Shown here in pieces: positions 42,755-50,651 of a stretch of DNA of 64,000 nucleotides. The notes under the pieces are model-generated. The model searched no databases, had not been told where the DNA came from, and saw only the letters and a program-made list of their open reading frames with translations. A program made the position numbers and the translations under genes. Location: assembly GCF_900176645.1 (NCBI RefSeq), contig NZ_FXAN01000061.1, positions 98,506 through 162,505 of the forward strand, written 5' to 3'. Position 1 is the stretch's first letter. Every line of letters begins with the position of its first letter. This DNA is from Burkholderia singularis (GTDB lineage: Bacteria; Pseudomonadota; Gammaproteobacteria; Burkholderiales; Burkholderiaceae).

Positions 42755-44080
42755 TCAATTCGAAACGCTGTTGATGGTGAGCGCCTGCGCGCGCAGCGCC
42801 GCTTCGCTTGCCTTGTGCTCGGCGCTGAAGCGCACGGCGAGCGCGCAAAACGCCGCGCCGGTAACCGCCGCGCCGAGCAGCATCAGCGTCGGCTGGATCG
42901 CGCCGACGCCCTTCATCAGGTATCCGGCCGCGACCGCGCCGACATTGCCGCCCGCGCCGACGATGCCCGCCACGCCGCCCAGCGCGTGGCGATCGACGAA
43001 CGGCACGAGCGCGTAGGTCGCGCCACATGCCATGTGCGTGAACAGGCCGAACGCGACCATCGCGACGACGGCCGGTGAGACGCTGCCCGCCTGCGCGAAG
43101 GCAAGCAGCCCGACGCCCTCGCCGACGATCAGCGCGAACAGCAGCGTCGCGCGCGCGTCGAGCCCGCGCCGCTCGGCCACGCGATCCGACAGCCAGCCGC
43201 CGAGGCCGCGCGCGAACAACGCGAGCAGCCCGAAGACGCCCGCGGCCAGCCCCGCATCCTTCAGCGACAAATGAAAACGATCGACGTAGTACAGCGCCGC
43301 GACGTTGTGCATGAACACTTCGACGCCGAAGCACGCGCCGTAGGTGACGAACAGCATCCACACGCGGTAATTCGCGCATGCGGCGGCGAAGCTCGCGAAG
43401 CCGCCTTTCTTGCCGCCGCCGACGGCGGCGCCGCGCGCGCGCAAGTCGGCGAAATCGCCTTGCGGGCAATCCTGCGTCGCACGCCAGTAGACGCACGCCA
43501 TCGCCAGCATCGCGACGCCCGGCACGGCGAGCGCGGCGCGCCATGCGGACGCGTCGCTCAAGCCCAGCAGCAGCGCGGCGGCCAGCAACAGCGGCATCAG
43601 CGCCTGCGCGGCGCCCGCGCCGGCGTTGCCCCAGCCCGCCGCGGCCGCATTCGCGGTGCCGACCACGTTCGGCGCGAACATCATCGACGTGTGGTACTGG
43701 GTGATCACGAAGCTCGCGCCCACCGCCCCGATGCCAAGGCGGCACAGCAGGAACGTGGTGTAGTCATGGCTGAACGACGCGGCGAACACCGGAATCGCGC
43801 CGAGCGACAGCAGCGCCGCATAAACGCGCCGCGGGCCGTAACGGTCGCAAAGCGGGCCGACCACAAGCCGCACGGCGATCGTCGCCGCGACAGCCGCGAT
43901 GTTGATGTTCGCGACCTGCGCGGCGCTCAGCTTGAATTCGTGCGCGATGACGGGCATCAGCGGCGCGCACGCGAACCATGCGAAAAAACAAATGAAGAAC
44001 GCCATCCACGCCAGGTGGAAAGCGCGCATCGGCGCAGTGCGCCAGTTCAGCAAATCGATGCGGGTAGCCTTGTCGGACAT
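42755..44080 (-). CDS. MFS nitrate/nitrite transporter (NarK/NasA type)
   Basis: The 441-residue inner-membrane protein has twelve hydrophobic segments and the major-facilitator loop GPLCDRYGPRR after segment two. ITQYHTSMMFAPNVVGTANA and GWGNAGAGAAQ match the nitrate-signature helices of the NarK/Nrt group. It brings in nitrate as first gene of the operon transporter-nirB-nirD-nitrate reductase. The start at 44080 (MSDKATRIDLLNW) begins the conserved region; the frame is open upstream through the regulatory leader, which is not coding. The leader between 44080 and about 44224 carries antiterminator and terminator hairpins. Confidence 0.92.
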   Translation of the reverse strand: MSDKATRIDLLNWRTAPMRAFHLAWMAFFICFFAWFACAPLMPVIAHEFKLSAAQVANINIAAVAATIAVRLVVGPLCDRYGPRRVYAALLSLGAIPVFAASFSHDYTTFLLCRLGIGAVGASFVITQYHTSMMFAPNVVGTANAAAAGWGNAGAGAAQALMPLLLAAALLLGLSDASAWRAALAVPGVAMLAMACVYWRATQDCPQGDFADLRARGAAVGGGKKGGFASFAAACANYRVWMLFVTYGACFGVEVFMHNVAALYYVDRFHLSLKDAGLAAGVFGLLALFARGLGGWLSDRVAERRGLDARATLLFALIVGEGVGLLAFAQAGSVSPAVVAMVAFGLFTHMACGATYALVPFVDRHALGGVAGIVGAGGNVGAVAAGYLMKGVGAIQPTLMLLGAAVTGAAFCALAVRFSAEHKASEAALRAQALTINSVSN

Positions 44081-44093
44081 TGCGTGTTGTCTC

Positions 44094-44153
44094 ACCAAAC
44101 GAAAACGGCGCCCTGCGAATCCCGTCGGATGACCGGATGCGTAGGACGCCGTT
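44094..44153 (-). terminator. Leader terminator of the nitrate operon
   Basis: On the minus strand the arm AACGGCGTCCT (44153-44143) pairs with AGGGCGCCGTT (44114-44104): 11 pairs, one of them a G-U. TTCGTTT follows. It lies inside the untranslated leader, 24 bp before the transporter start codon, so it would stop transcription unless disrupted. Confidence 0.75.
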
Positions 44154-44221
44154 GCCCAAAACGCGCCCGTTGCCGGGCGAATCGATAGTCGGTGCCGCGA
44201 AGCGGATCGCCGTTGATCCGC
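44139..44221 (-). promoter_or_regulatory. ANTAR-type (NasT) RNA motif: two hexaloop hairpins P1 and P2
   Basis: P1 (44221-44202) is a perfect 7-bp stem GCGGATC/GATCCGC around the loop AACGGC. P2 (44164-44139) is an imperfect stem around an identical AACGGC loop. Both loops have A at position 1 and G at position 4, as in known ANTAR-protein binding sites. The P2 loop and 3' side are also the 5' arm of the leader terminator, so P2 and the terminator exclude each other. Between them CGCCCG-GCAA-CGGGCG makes an extra hairpin (44164-44179). NasT, encoded nearby, is the expected ligand. Confidence 0.75.
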
Positions 44222-44233
44222 CCGCCGAACGTT

Positions 44234-44251
44234 ATGCAAGCGCCATGCCAA
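44234..44251 (-). promoter_or_regulatory. Sigma-54 promoter of the nitrate operon
   Basis: TTGGCATGGCGCTTGCAT on the minus strand has GG and GC separated by exactly ten bases, matching the TGGCA-N7-TTGCA type of RpoN promoter. Transcription would start near 44224, so hairpin P1 lies at the very 5' end of the RNA. Confidence 0.75.
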
Positions 44252-44337
44252 GCGTGCGGAAACGAGATGGGCCGTGCATCGCGCGATAAAAGACGAGCGC
44301 GGCGTCGCCGCGCCGACGATACGCCGTGAGGCAGCAG

Positions 44338-44373
44338 GCACAGCTGTAGTGCAATGCAGCACTGTCGGCGTGC
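44338..44373. promoter_or_regulatory. Two NtrC-like enhancer sites
   Basis: GCACAGCTGTAGTGC (44338-44352) and GCACTGTCGGCGTGC (44359-44373) both fit GCAC-N7-GTGC, the core of the NtrC dyad. They are 21 bp apart, two helical turns, and about 115-150 bp upstream of the predicted sigma-54 start. This is normal enhancer geometry. Confidence 0.6.
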
Positions 44374-44711
44374 GGCAAATGGGCGCGCAAATCGTGCGCT
44401 GACGCGCCGGGGCATGGGGAGCTTGTGCGGCGATCGCCATTGGCCCGGTTATTGCTCCGCGCTTATTGCATGCTGATTGTTCGCTGATCGGTCGATTGAG
44501 GAACACCGCCGGCAACGACGCCAGCGGCATATCGGGCGCTCGCTGGAATCAACGGCGGCGTGCAGCAGCACACGCGCCGAGCGGCAGCGGCAGATTCGCG
44601 ATGCGGCAGCGGCATCCGCCGTGCGGCCACGCGTCACGTCCGTGGCCTGCGAGCAGCGGCCAACTGAAGCGCGAGCAGGTTGCGCGTATTCGTCGCGCGC
44701 TGCGCTCGGGA

Positions 44712-44779
44712 CGGGACAACGGTGTCCCGCGCATCCGCCCGGCCAGCCCGGCCAGGTGCGCGGGACGCCGTTTTCGTTT
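44712..44779 (+). promoter_or_regulatory. Second ANTAR-type hexaloop/terminator switch, in the cobA-nasT-nasS leader
   Basis: CGGGAC/GTCCCG (44712-44717, 44724-44729) encloses the hexaloop AACGGT (A1, G4). From that loop on, AACGGTGTCCCGCGC (44718-44732) can instead pair with GCGCGGGACGCCGTT (44758-44772), 15 pairs with one G-U, followed by TTCGTTT. The terminator ends about 105 bp before cobA. The stretch is an inverted, diverged duplicate of the switch facing the nitrate operon. Confidence 0.7.
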
Positions 44780-44883
44780 CGGCCAGACAGTGCTCAGACA
44801 GCAGCGCAGCAGCATGCGCGAGCAATGCGCCGCGCCGCCGGGCGCGGCCGCACAGGAGCCAAACAGGAAACGACAGGAAACGA

Positions 44884-45906
44884 ATGATGATGAAGATTGG
44901 CAACGTGACGCTGCTGGGCGCCGGCCCGGGCGAGCTCGACCTGTTGACGATCCGCGCCGCGAAAGCACTGGCGGCGGCCGACGTGCTGCTGCTCGACGAT
45001 CTCGTCGCGCCGGAAATCGCCGCGCTCGCGCCGCGCGCGCGCGTCATTCGCGTCGGCAAGCGCGGCGGCTGCCACTCGACCCCGCAGGCATTCATCGAGC
45101 GCCTGATGTGCCGCCATGCGCTGCGCGGCGAGCGCGTGGTGCGCGTAAAAGGCGGCGACGCGCTGCTGTTCGGCCGCGCAGGCGAGGAGCTTGCCGCGCT
45201 GCGCGCGGCCGGCGTGCCGGTCGATATCGTCAACGGCATCTCGGCGGGCTTTGCCGCCGCCGCGAGCTTGCAAGTGCCGCTCACGCACCGCGAACATTGC
45301 CAGGGCGTCACGTTCGTCACCGCACACAAGCAGGATCACGGCGAACCCGATTGGCGCTCGCTCGCCGCGGCCGGCACGACGCTCGTGATCTACATGGGCA
45401 TGAGCCGCCTCGATACAGTCGCGGCGGGCTTGCTCGCGGCGCTCGACGCGTCGATGCCCGCCGCGATCGTCCAATGGGCGGGCACACCGGCCGAGCGGCG
45501 CTGGACCGGCACGCTCGGCCGGCTGGCCGCCGCCGCGGCCGAAACCGGGCTGGGCAGCCCGGCGGTGATCCTCGTCGGGCGTGCGATCGGTGACGCGGTG
45601 GATGAAGCGATCGGTGGAGTGCTCGATGAAGCAGCCGGTAAAGCGATCGGCAGAGCGCTCGACGACGCAGCCAACAAAGCGGTCAGTGAAGCGCTCGACG
45701 AGGCAGTCAGTAAAACAGTCGGCGGAGCACTCGACGAAGCAGCCCATAAAGCGTTCGGTAAGACACGCGACGAAGCGTTCCCCGCTCCGGCCCGCGACGC
45801 GGGTCCGCACGGCGAGGCCGCCGGACGCGCGTCCTCCGGCACGGCCGCCCGCCTGACCGTGCGTGACCCCGCGTCCGCGCGCGCGCCGGTCCCGGCCACG
45901 GCATGA
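44884..45906 (+). CDS. cobA: Uroporphyrinogen-III C-methyltransferase with repetitive C-terminal tail
   Basis: The 340-residue protein is a SUMT: LLGAGPGELDLLTIRAAKAL at the N-terminus, VRVKGGDALLFGRAGEE, and NGISAGFAAAASLQVPLTHR. It methylates uroporphyrinogen III twice, leading to siroheme, the cofactor of NirB. Three in-frame ATGs begin at 44884 after AGGAAACGA. The SUMT domain ends near residue 230. The remaining 110 residues are an unusual tail of 12-residue amphipathic repeats followed by Ala/Pro-rich sequence, absent from ordinary SUMTs. It is the first gene of the operon with nasT and nasS. Confidence 0.9.
   Translation: MMMKIGNVTLLGAGPGELDLLTIRAAKALAAADVLLLDDLVAPEIAALAPRARVIRVGKRGGCHSTPQAFIERLMCRHALRGERVVRVKGGDALLFGRAGEELAALRAAGVPVDIVNGISAGFAAAASLQVPLTHREHCQGVTFVTAHKQDHGEPDWRSLAAAGTTLVIYMGMSRLDTVAAGLLAALDASMPAAIVQWAGTPAERRWTGTLGRLAAAAAETGLGSPAVILVGRAIGDAVDEAIGGVLDEAAGKAIGRALDDAANKAVSEALDEAVSKTVGGALDEAAHKAFGKTRDEAFPAPARDAGPHGEAAGRASSGTAARLTVRDPASARAPVPATA
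45583..45783 (+). repeat. Degenerate 36-bp tandem repeat in cobA
   Basis: Four full and two partial units encode repeats of the type A-[IV]-[GS]-x-A-L-D-[ED]-A-x-x-K. The units begin at 45583 (24 bp), 45607, 45643, 45679, 45715 and 45751. The period of 12 residues and the Ala/Leu pattern suggest an amphipathic helix. Confidence 0.85.
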
Positions 45907-46042
45907 TCCGCCCGGCGCAGCGCATGGCCCGCATTGCCGGCACCGGCTCGCCCGCGTGTGCGCACGCCACGGCGGCCCGCGCGCCGGCCGTTCTTCGATG
46001 CGCGCGCGCCGCGACGCCGCGCCCGTCTGTTGCGCCCGCCCA

Positions 46043-46648
46043 ATGGAATTGACCGATTCGACCGACCACTGCGCCCGGTTGCGCGTGCTGCTCGTCACCG
46101 ACACCGACAAGCCGCTCGGCGAGCTGCGCGACGCGCTCGCGCGCATCGGCTACGAGATGCTCGACGAAGTCGCCACGCCCGCGCGGCTGCCCGCCGCCAT
46201 CGAAAAGGAACGCCCGGACGTCGTGATCATCGATACCGAATCGCCGTCGCGCGACACGCTGGAGCAGCTCGCGGTCATGCACGCCACCGCGCCGCGGCCC
46301 GTGCTGATGTTCAGCCACGACGCCGACCAGCAACTGATCCGCGCGGCGGTCGGCGCGGGAGTCAGCGCGTATCTGGTCGAAGGCTTGTCGGCCGAGCGGC
46401 TCGCACCGATTCTCGAAGTCGCGCTCGCGCGCTTCTCGCATGACGCGCGCTTGCGCCAGCGGCTCACGGAGGTCGAACGCGAGCTTGCCGATCGCAAGCT
46501 CATCGACCGCGCCAAGCGCATGCTGATGGAGCACCGCCGGCTGTCCGAGCAGCAAGCTTACGCGACGCTTCGGCGCAGCGCGATGAACCAAGGCATCCGG
46601 ATCGTCGACGCGGCGCGCCTGCTGCTTGCCGACCACCCGCCCTCTTGA
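46043..46648 (+). CDS. nasT: ANTAR-domain antiterminator (NasT)
   Basis: The 201-residue protein has a receiver-like domain (RVLLVTDTDKPLGELRDAL, VVIIDTESPSRDTL) and a C-terminal ANTAR RNA-binding domain. In the latter, LIDRAKRMLMEHRRLSEQQA and the YATLRRSAMNQG helix are clear. NasT-type proteins bind paired hexaloop hairpins in leader RNA and prevent termination; NasS holds NasT inactive when nitrate is absent. The start at 46043 (MELTDSTDH) was chosen because the receiver begins there. It lies 136 bp after cobA and 13 bp before nasS. Matching RNA motifs occur ahead of both divergent operons. Confidence 0.9.
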   Translation: MELTDSTDHCARLRVLLVTDTDKPLGELRDALARIGYEMLDEVATPARLPAAIEKERPDVVIIDTESPSRDTLEQLAVMHATAPRPVLMFSHDADQQLIRAAVGAGVSAYLVEGLSAERLAPILEVALARFSHDARLRQRLTEVERELADRKLIDRAKRMLMEHRRLSEQQAYATLRRSAMNQGIRIVDAARLLLADHPPS

Positions 46649-46661
46649 AGGTGTGACCCGC

Positions 46662-47741
46662 ATGAATACCCGCCATTTCGATGCCCCGGAGCGACGCCAT
46701 CTGCGCATCGGTTTCGTCGCGCTCTGCGACGCGGCGCCGCTTGTCGCCGCGCGGCATCTGGCGCTCGGCGAGCGCTACGGCATCACGCTGGAGCTGTGCC
46801 GGCAGCCTTCGTGGGCGAGCATCCGCGATAAGCTGCTGTCGGGAGAACTCGACGCCGCACACACGCTGTACGGCCTCGTATACGGCGTGCAGCTCGGCAT
46901 CGGCGGGCCGCGCGCCGACATGGCCGTGCTGATGGTGCTCAACCGCAACGGCCAGGCAATCACGTTCTCGAACCGGCTGGCCGACGCGTATCAGTCACCG
47001 CACGTCGCGCCCGGCCCTGGGCCGCATCATCCGGACAAGCTGCGCGCCGCGCTCGCCACGCTCGGGCGCAAGCCCGTGTTCGCGCAAACCTTCCCGACCG
47101 GCACGCATGCGATGTGGCTGTATCACTGGCTCGCGGCGCACGGCGTCGATCCGATGCGCGATATCCGCAGCATCGTGATTCCGCCACCGGAGATGGTCGA
47201 TGCGCTCGCGTCCGGCGAGCTGGACGGGCTGTGCGTCGGCGAGCCATGGAACGCGGTTGCCGACGCATGCGGCGTGGGCCGCACCGTCGCGGCAACCAGC
47301 GAGGTCTGGCTCGATCACCCGGAAAAGGCGCTCGCGTGCCGGCGCGAGTTCGCATCGCTGTATCCGAACACGGCGCGCGCGCTCGTGCGCGCGCTGCTCG
47401 ACGCATGCGCATGGCTCGACGAGCCCAGTCATCGCGCACTTGCGGCCGAATGGCTCGCCGCGCCGGACGCAATCGGCGTGCCGGTTGCGCAAATCGCGCC
47501 CCGGCTGCTCGGCGATTACGGCCCTGGGCCGTTCGCGCAACCGCCCGCGCCGATCCGCTTTCACGGCCACGGCACGGTGAACCGGCCGCTCGCGAGCGAC
47601 GGGCTGTGGTTTCTGTCGCAATACCGGCGCTGGCGGATGCTGGACGGGCCGGCCGACGACGCCGCCATCGCGGCGGGCGTCGCGCACACTGCGCTGTACG
47701 ACGAAGCCGCCACCGCGTGGCGCGCGACGCCGCCCTCATGA
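46662..47741 (+). CDS. nasS: Nitrate-sensing NasS protein (NrtA/CmpA-like)
   Basis: The 359-residue protein is related to nitrate-binding NrtA/NasF periplasmic proteins: LRIGFVALCDAAPLVAA, LSGELDAAHTLYGLVYGVQLGIGG, FPTGTHAMWLYHWLAA and CVGEPWNAVA. It has no signal peptide, as expected for NasS, which stays in the cytoplasm and binds NasT until nitrate or nitrite is present. The start at 46662 follows GAAGGTG. It is the last gene of the cobA-nasT-nasS operon. Confidence 0.9.
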   Translation: MNTRHFDAPERRHLRIGFVALCDAAPLVAARHLALGERYGITLELCRQPSWASIRDKLLSGELDAAHTLYGLVYGVQLGIGGPRADMAVLMVLNRNGQAITFSNRLADAYQSPHVAPGPGPHHPDKLRAALATLGRKPVFAQTFPTGTHAMWLYHWLAAHGVDPMRDIRSIVIPPPEMVDALASGELDGLCVGEPWNAVADACGVGRTVAATSEVWLDHPEKALACRREFASLYPNTARALVRALLDACAWLDEPSHRALAAEWLAAPDAIGVPVAQIAPRLLGDYGPGPFAQPPAPIRFHGHGTVNRPLASDGLWFLSQYRRWRMLDGPADDAAIAAGVAHTALYDEAATAWRATPPS

Positions 47742-48569
47742 CGCCACTGCCGCGCCGTCGAGCGGAATCGTCCAGCAGCCATTCGAAGCGATACTCAAAT
47801 TCCGCTATTCCACAATACCGCGCTGCTTATTTCGATTTTTAATTGCGCCAGCGCTTAATTAAGCACAATCAACCATGACGTAAAACGTTTGACATGAAAA
47901 ACGGACTCGATCCGGGCAAACGTTTTACGTCGATTCACCGTTGAACGTTTAACGGTCTTTGAAGTTAAATGACGAGATATTTCGGCATAGTTTCACCCGC
48001 ATAAACGCAGCGCGGCTTGGTTTCGGCTCGAAGCCACGCAGAATCACCGGGTACTCGGGATATCGCTATCCGAGTGCGCCGTCAAAAATAAATCGGTACT
48101 CGTGCCGGACCGACGCGATACGGCAATACACGCGCCGGCCTGGCATCGACCACACGCCAAAAAAATCAAGATTGATCGACGAGGAATTTCGGGGATGTTT
48201 GAAAATAGCTTGCTCGCGCTTCGCATCGGAAATCAAAATGCCGGTTTAGCATCGGCCGCTCGCCCATTGACTGTCGCGTTGTCTGTCGAATCCGATTATC
48301 CCGGTTTGCATTCGGCCGCCGGATTGACCGAACTGGGCACTCCGCACCGGCACGTCACCGATTTCGTCCGCCACCGTCGGCGATGACGCCGCTGCATCGT
48401 TTTCGCTAAATCGTATCGAGGCCAGATTCACCGGGCTTGCTCGTCCGGCACGGCATCGAATTGCGAATTCGTTTCCCTCGAACATCCCAACGCTCGCCCA
48501 TGACGGGCGCATCCGGTTCGTCCGATGACGGCGCAACCGTGCGCGCGCATGCCGGGCTGGAAGCCTGTT
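47742..48569. other. 828-bp region upstream of pgaA
   Basis: No convincing gene was found. The left part carries a promoter element shared with the wecB operon (separate entry). The core is followed by about 560 bp before pgaA, an unusually long leader. An imperfect hairpin ACTCGGGATA/TATCCGAGT lies at 48053-48075. Open frames 48102-48386 and similar have no family. Confidence 0.5.
47883..48010 (+). promoter_or_regulatory. Shared exopolysaccharide promoter element, pga copy
   Basis: Three boxes, AAACGTTT (47883), AAACGTTT (47918) and GAACGTTTAAC (47943), precede a 30-bp core that reads TTCGGCATAG-TTTCACCCGC-ATAAACGCAG at 47981-48010. The same boxes and core recur before wecB with identical spacing (0, 35, 60 and 98 bp), so this is probably a real multi-site promoter for a common regulator. 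Confidence 0.7.
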
Positions 48570-50648
48570 ATGTCGACATTCACTTTGCCCTGCCGCGCCG
48601 GCGCCGCGCGGCGGCGTCTTGCATCGCTCATCGGGCTGACGCTCGCGTGCGTGATGCCAAGTGCGCACGCGAGCGCATCCGCCGATGCCGGCACGCGCGC
48701 GCAACAACTCGCCGATGCGCAAAGCCGGCTCGCCGCGCATCGGCGCGTCGAAGCGCTCGCGCTTTGCGAAGACATCCTGCAACGTTGGCCGGATGATCCG
48801 GACGCGCTGCGCCTGCGCGTGCGCGCGCTATCCGAGCTGGGCGCTGCCGGGCAAGCGCTGTATTGGGCGCAACAACTGCGTGCGCCGCTGCCAGACGCGG
48901 AACTCGCCGCGCTGCACGCCGATCTGGCGGCGCACCAGACCCGCTGGGCGCGCACGATACCGGCCGATCCGAATCGGCCTTACGTGCAAAGCGATCGCGC
49001 CGTCGCCACGCTCGACGATGCGCGCGAACGCTACCGCACTTACGCCGGGCTTCGCCGCCGCCTCGACGCCGATCGCCTGGTTTCGACGAGCGAAGCGGCA
49101 CGCGGCGCCGAGACCCTGGCAACCTACCGGGCGATGCAACAGGCCGGCGAGCCGTTGCCGCCCTATGCCGAGGTCGCCGTGGCCGACGCGTTGATGCAGC
49201 AGCGGCAGCCGGAACAGGCGATCCCGCTGTACGAGGCCGGCATCGCCGGGCACCCTGGCCCGTATGCGGACGACGAGAGCGATCCGCACATCTCGCTAGC
49301 ATACGCGTACCTCGAAGCGTGGCGCGCACGCGATGCGCTGGCGCTCGCGGATCGCACGGCCGCAGACGCGCCGGCGTGGCTGCCGCCGGCGGCCGGCCTC
49401 GAACCGCGCCCGAACCCGCACAAGACCAGCGCCGACATCGCCGCCGCCGTGCTGCGCGACAACGTCTGGCTGCACCGCGACGCCTGGGAGCGCCTGCAAG
49501 CGCTGCGCGCCCAGGCGCCCGCCAACGTGGCGCTGTGGCGCAACCTCGCATACGTCGAGCGCATGCGCGGCTGGCCGCGCCGCTCCGAGGCAACCGCCGT
49601 CGGCGCGGCCGGGCTCGATCCGGAGGACACCGGCACGCGGCTCGAGGCAATCGACGACTGGCGCGAACTCAACGATTTCGCGCGCGTCGAGCCTGCGCTG
49701 CGCGATCTGGAGCAGATCATCCCGCGCGAGCAGCGCGTGCAACTCACGCGTCAAGCGTGGGATAGGCAGCGCGGCTGGCAGTTCGACATCGATCGCTACA
49801 ACGGCAAGGGCGGCAAATCGACCTACGGCGACTACGACAACGAAACCGAGGCCGTGCTGCAAAGCCCGCTGCTGTACAACCATTGGCGCGTGGCCGGCAT
49901 CGCGCGGCTCGCCGGCGGCTCGCTCGAAGAAGGCGGCCGCGCCCAGCGCTACCGGCTCGGCGCGGGCGTGCGCGGCTACGCGCGCGGCTTCGAAGCCTAC
50001 CTGCAAGCGCTGCCCGGCATCGGCCAGACCCGCGGCATCGCGCTCGAATCGGGCTTCAAATGGTCGCCGAACGATCACTGGACTTTCGGCGCCGACTGGA
50101 GCACCAAGGGCGACGCGCACGTGCCGCTGCGCGCAAGCGCGTTCGGCATCACGGCCCACAGCTACGGCGCGAGCGCGCAATGGCGCGCGAGCGAATTGAC
50201 GCGCGCGGGCATCGCCGCATCGTATGAGCGCTTCAGCGACGGCAACCGCCGCTACGGCTGGCAAGCCGATCTGACGCAGCGGCTCTACACCGCGCGCTAC
50301 TTCACGGTGGACGGCGGCGCGCAGCTTGGCCTGTCGCACAACCGCCTGACCGACGTTCCCTATTACAGCCCCGCGCAAGCGCGCTGGGCCATGCTGACCG
50401 GACGGATCGACCATATGCTCTATCAACGCAACGAACGCGACTGGCGGCACAGCCTCGATGCCGCCATCGGCCCCTACAACGAACGCGGCCACGGCACCGG
50501 CTGGGCGGCCAGCGTGCGCTACGGGCAGATCTTTCAGCCGCGCGGCGGGCTGAGCTTCGGCTGGGGCGTGGGCTGGACCAGCCAGCCTTACGACGGCAAG
50601 CGCGAATCGCGCGTGATGCTCGACCTCACCCTGCACTGGGGGCAATGA
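48570..50648 (+). CDS. pgaA: Poly-beta-1,6-GlcNAc export porin PgaA
   Basis: The 692-residue outer-membrane protein has a signal peptide (CVMPSAHASA) and a periplasmic TPR part (to about 430, for example EQAIPLYEAG). A C-terminal beta-barrel begins near RQRGWQFDIDRYNGKGGKS and ends LDLTLHWGQ. It exports PNAG and binds the deacetylase PgaB. It is shorter than the E. coli protein (about 800), mostly in the TPR region. The start at 48570 (MSTFTLP) has GGAAG six bases upstream; the frame is open to 48525. First gene of pgaABCD, 3 bp before pgaB. Confidence 0.92.
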   Translation: MSTFTLPCRAGAARRRLASLIGLTLACVMPSAHASASADAGTRAQQLADAQSRLAAHRRVEALALCEDILQRWPDDPDALRLRVRALSELGAAGQALYWAQQLRAPLPDAELAALHADLAAHQTRWARTIPADPNRPYVQSDRAVATLDDARERYRTYAGLRRRLDADRLVSTSEAARGAETLATYRAMQQAGEPLPPYAEVAVADALMQQRQPEQAIPLYEAGIAGHPGPYADDESDPHISLAYAYLEAWRARDALALADRTAADAPAWLPPAAGLEPRPNPHKTSADIAAAVLRDNVWLHRDAWERLQALRAQAPANVALWRNLAYVERMRGWPRRSEATAVGAAGLDPEDTGTRLEAIDDWRELNDFARVEPALRDLEQIIPREQRVQLTRQAWDRQRGWQFDIDRYNGKGGKSTYGDYDNETEAVLQSPLLYNHWRVAGIARLAGGSLEEGGRAQRYRLGAGVRGYARGFEAYLQALPGIGQTRGIALESGFKWSPNDHWTFGADWSTKGDAHVPLRASAFGITAHSYGASAQWRASELTRAGIAASYERFSDGNRRYGWQADLTQRLYTARYFTVDGGAQLGLSHNRLTDVPYYSPAQARWAMLTGRIDHMLYQRNERDWRHSLDAAIGPYNERGHGTGWAASVRYGQIFQPRGGLSFGWGVGWTSQPYDGKRESRVMLDLTLHWGQ

Positions 50649-50651
50649 GCG

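Noticed and set aside
42741..43745. Minus-strand extension of nirB upstream of 42740
   Set aside because: The frame is open but overlaps the transporter gene and is Arg/Gly-rich. Similarity to NirB begins at the ATG at 42740, which has a good ribosome site.
44081..44530. N-terminal extension of the nitrate transporter
   Set aside because: This stretch is the promoter and leader with hairpins. The protein family starts at 44080.
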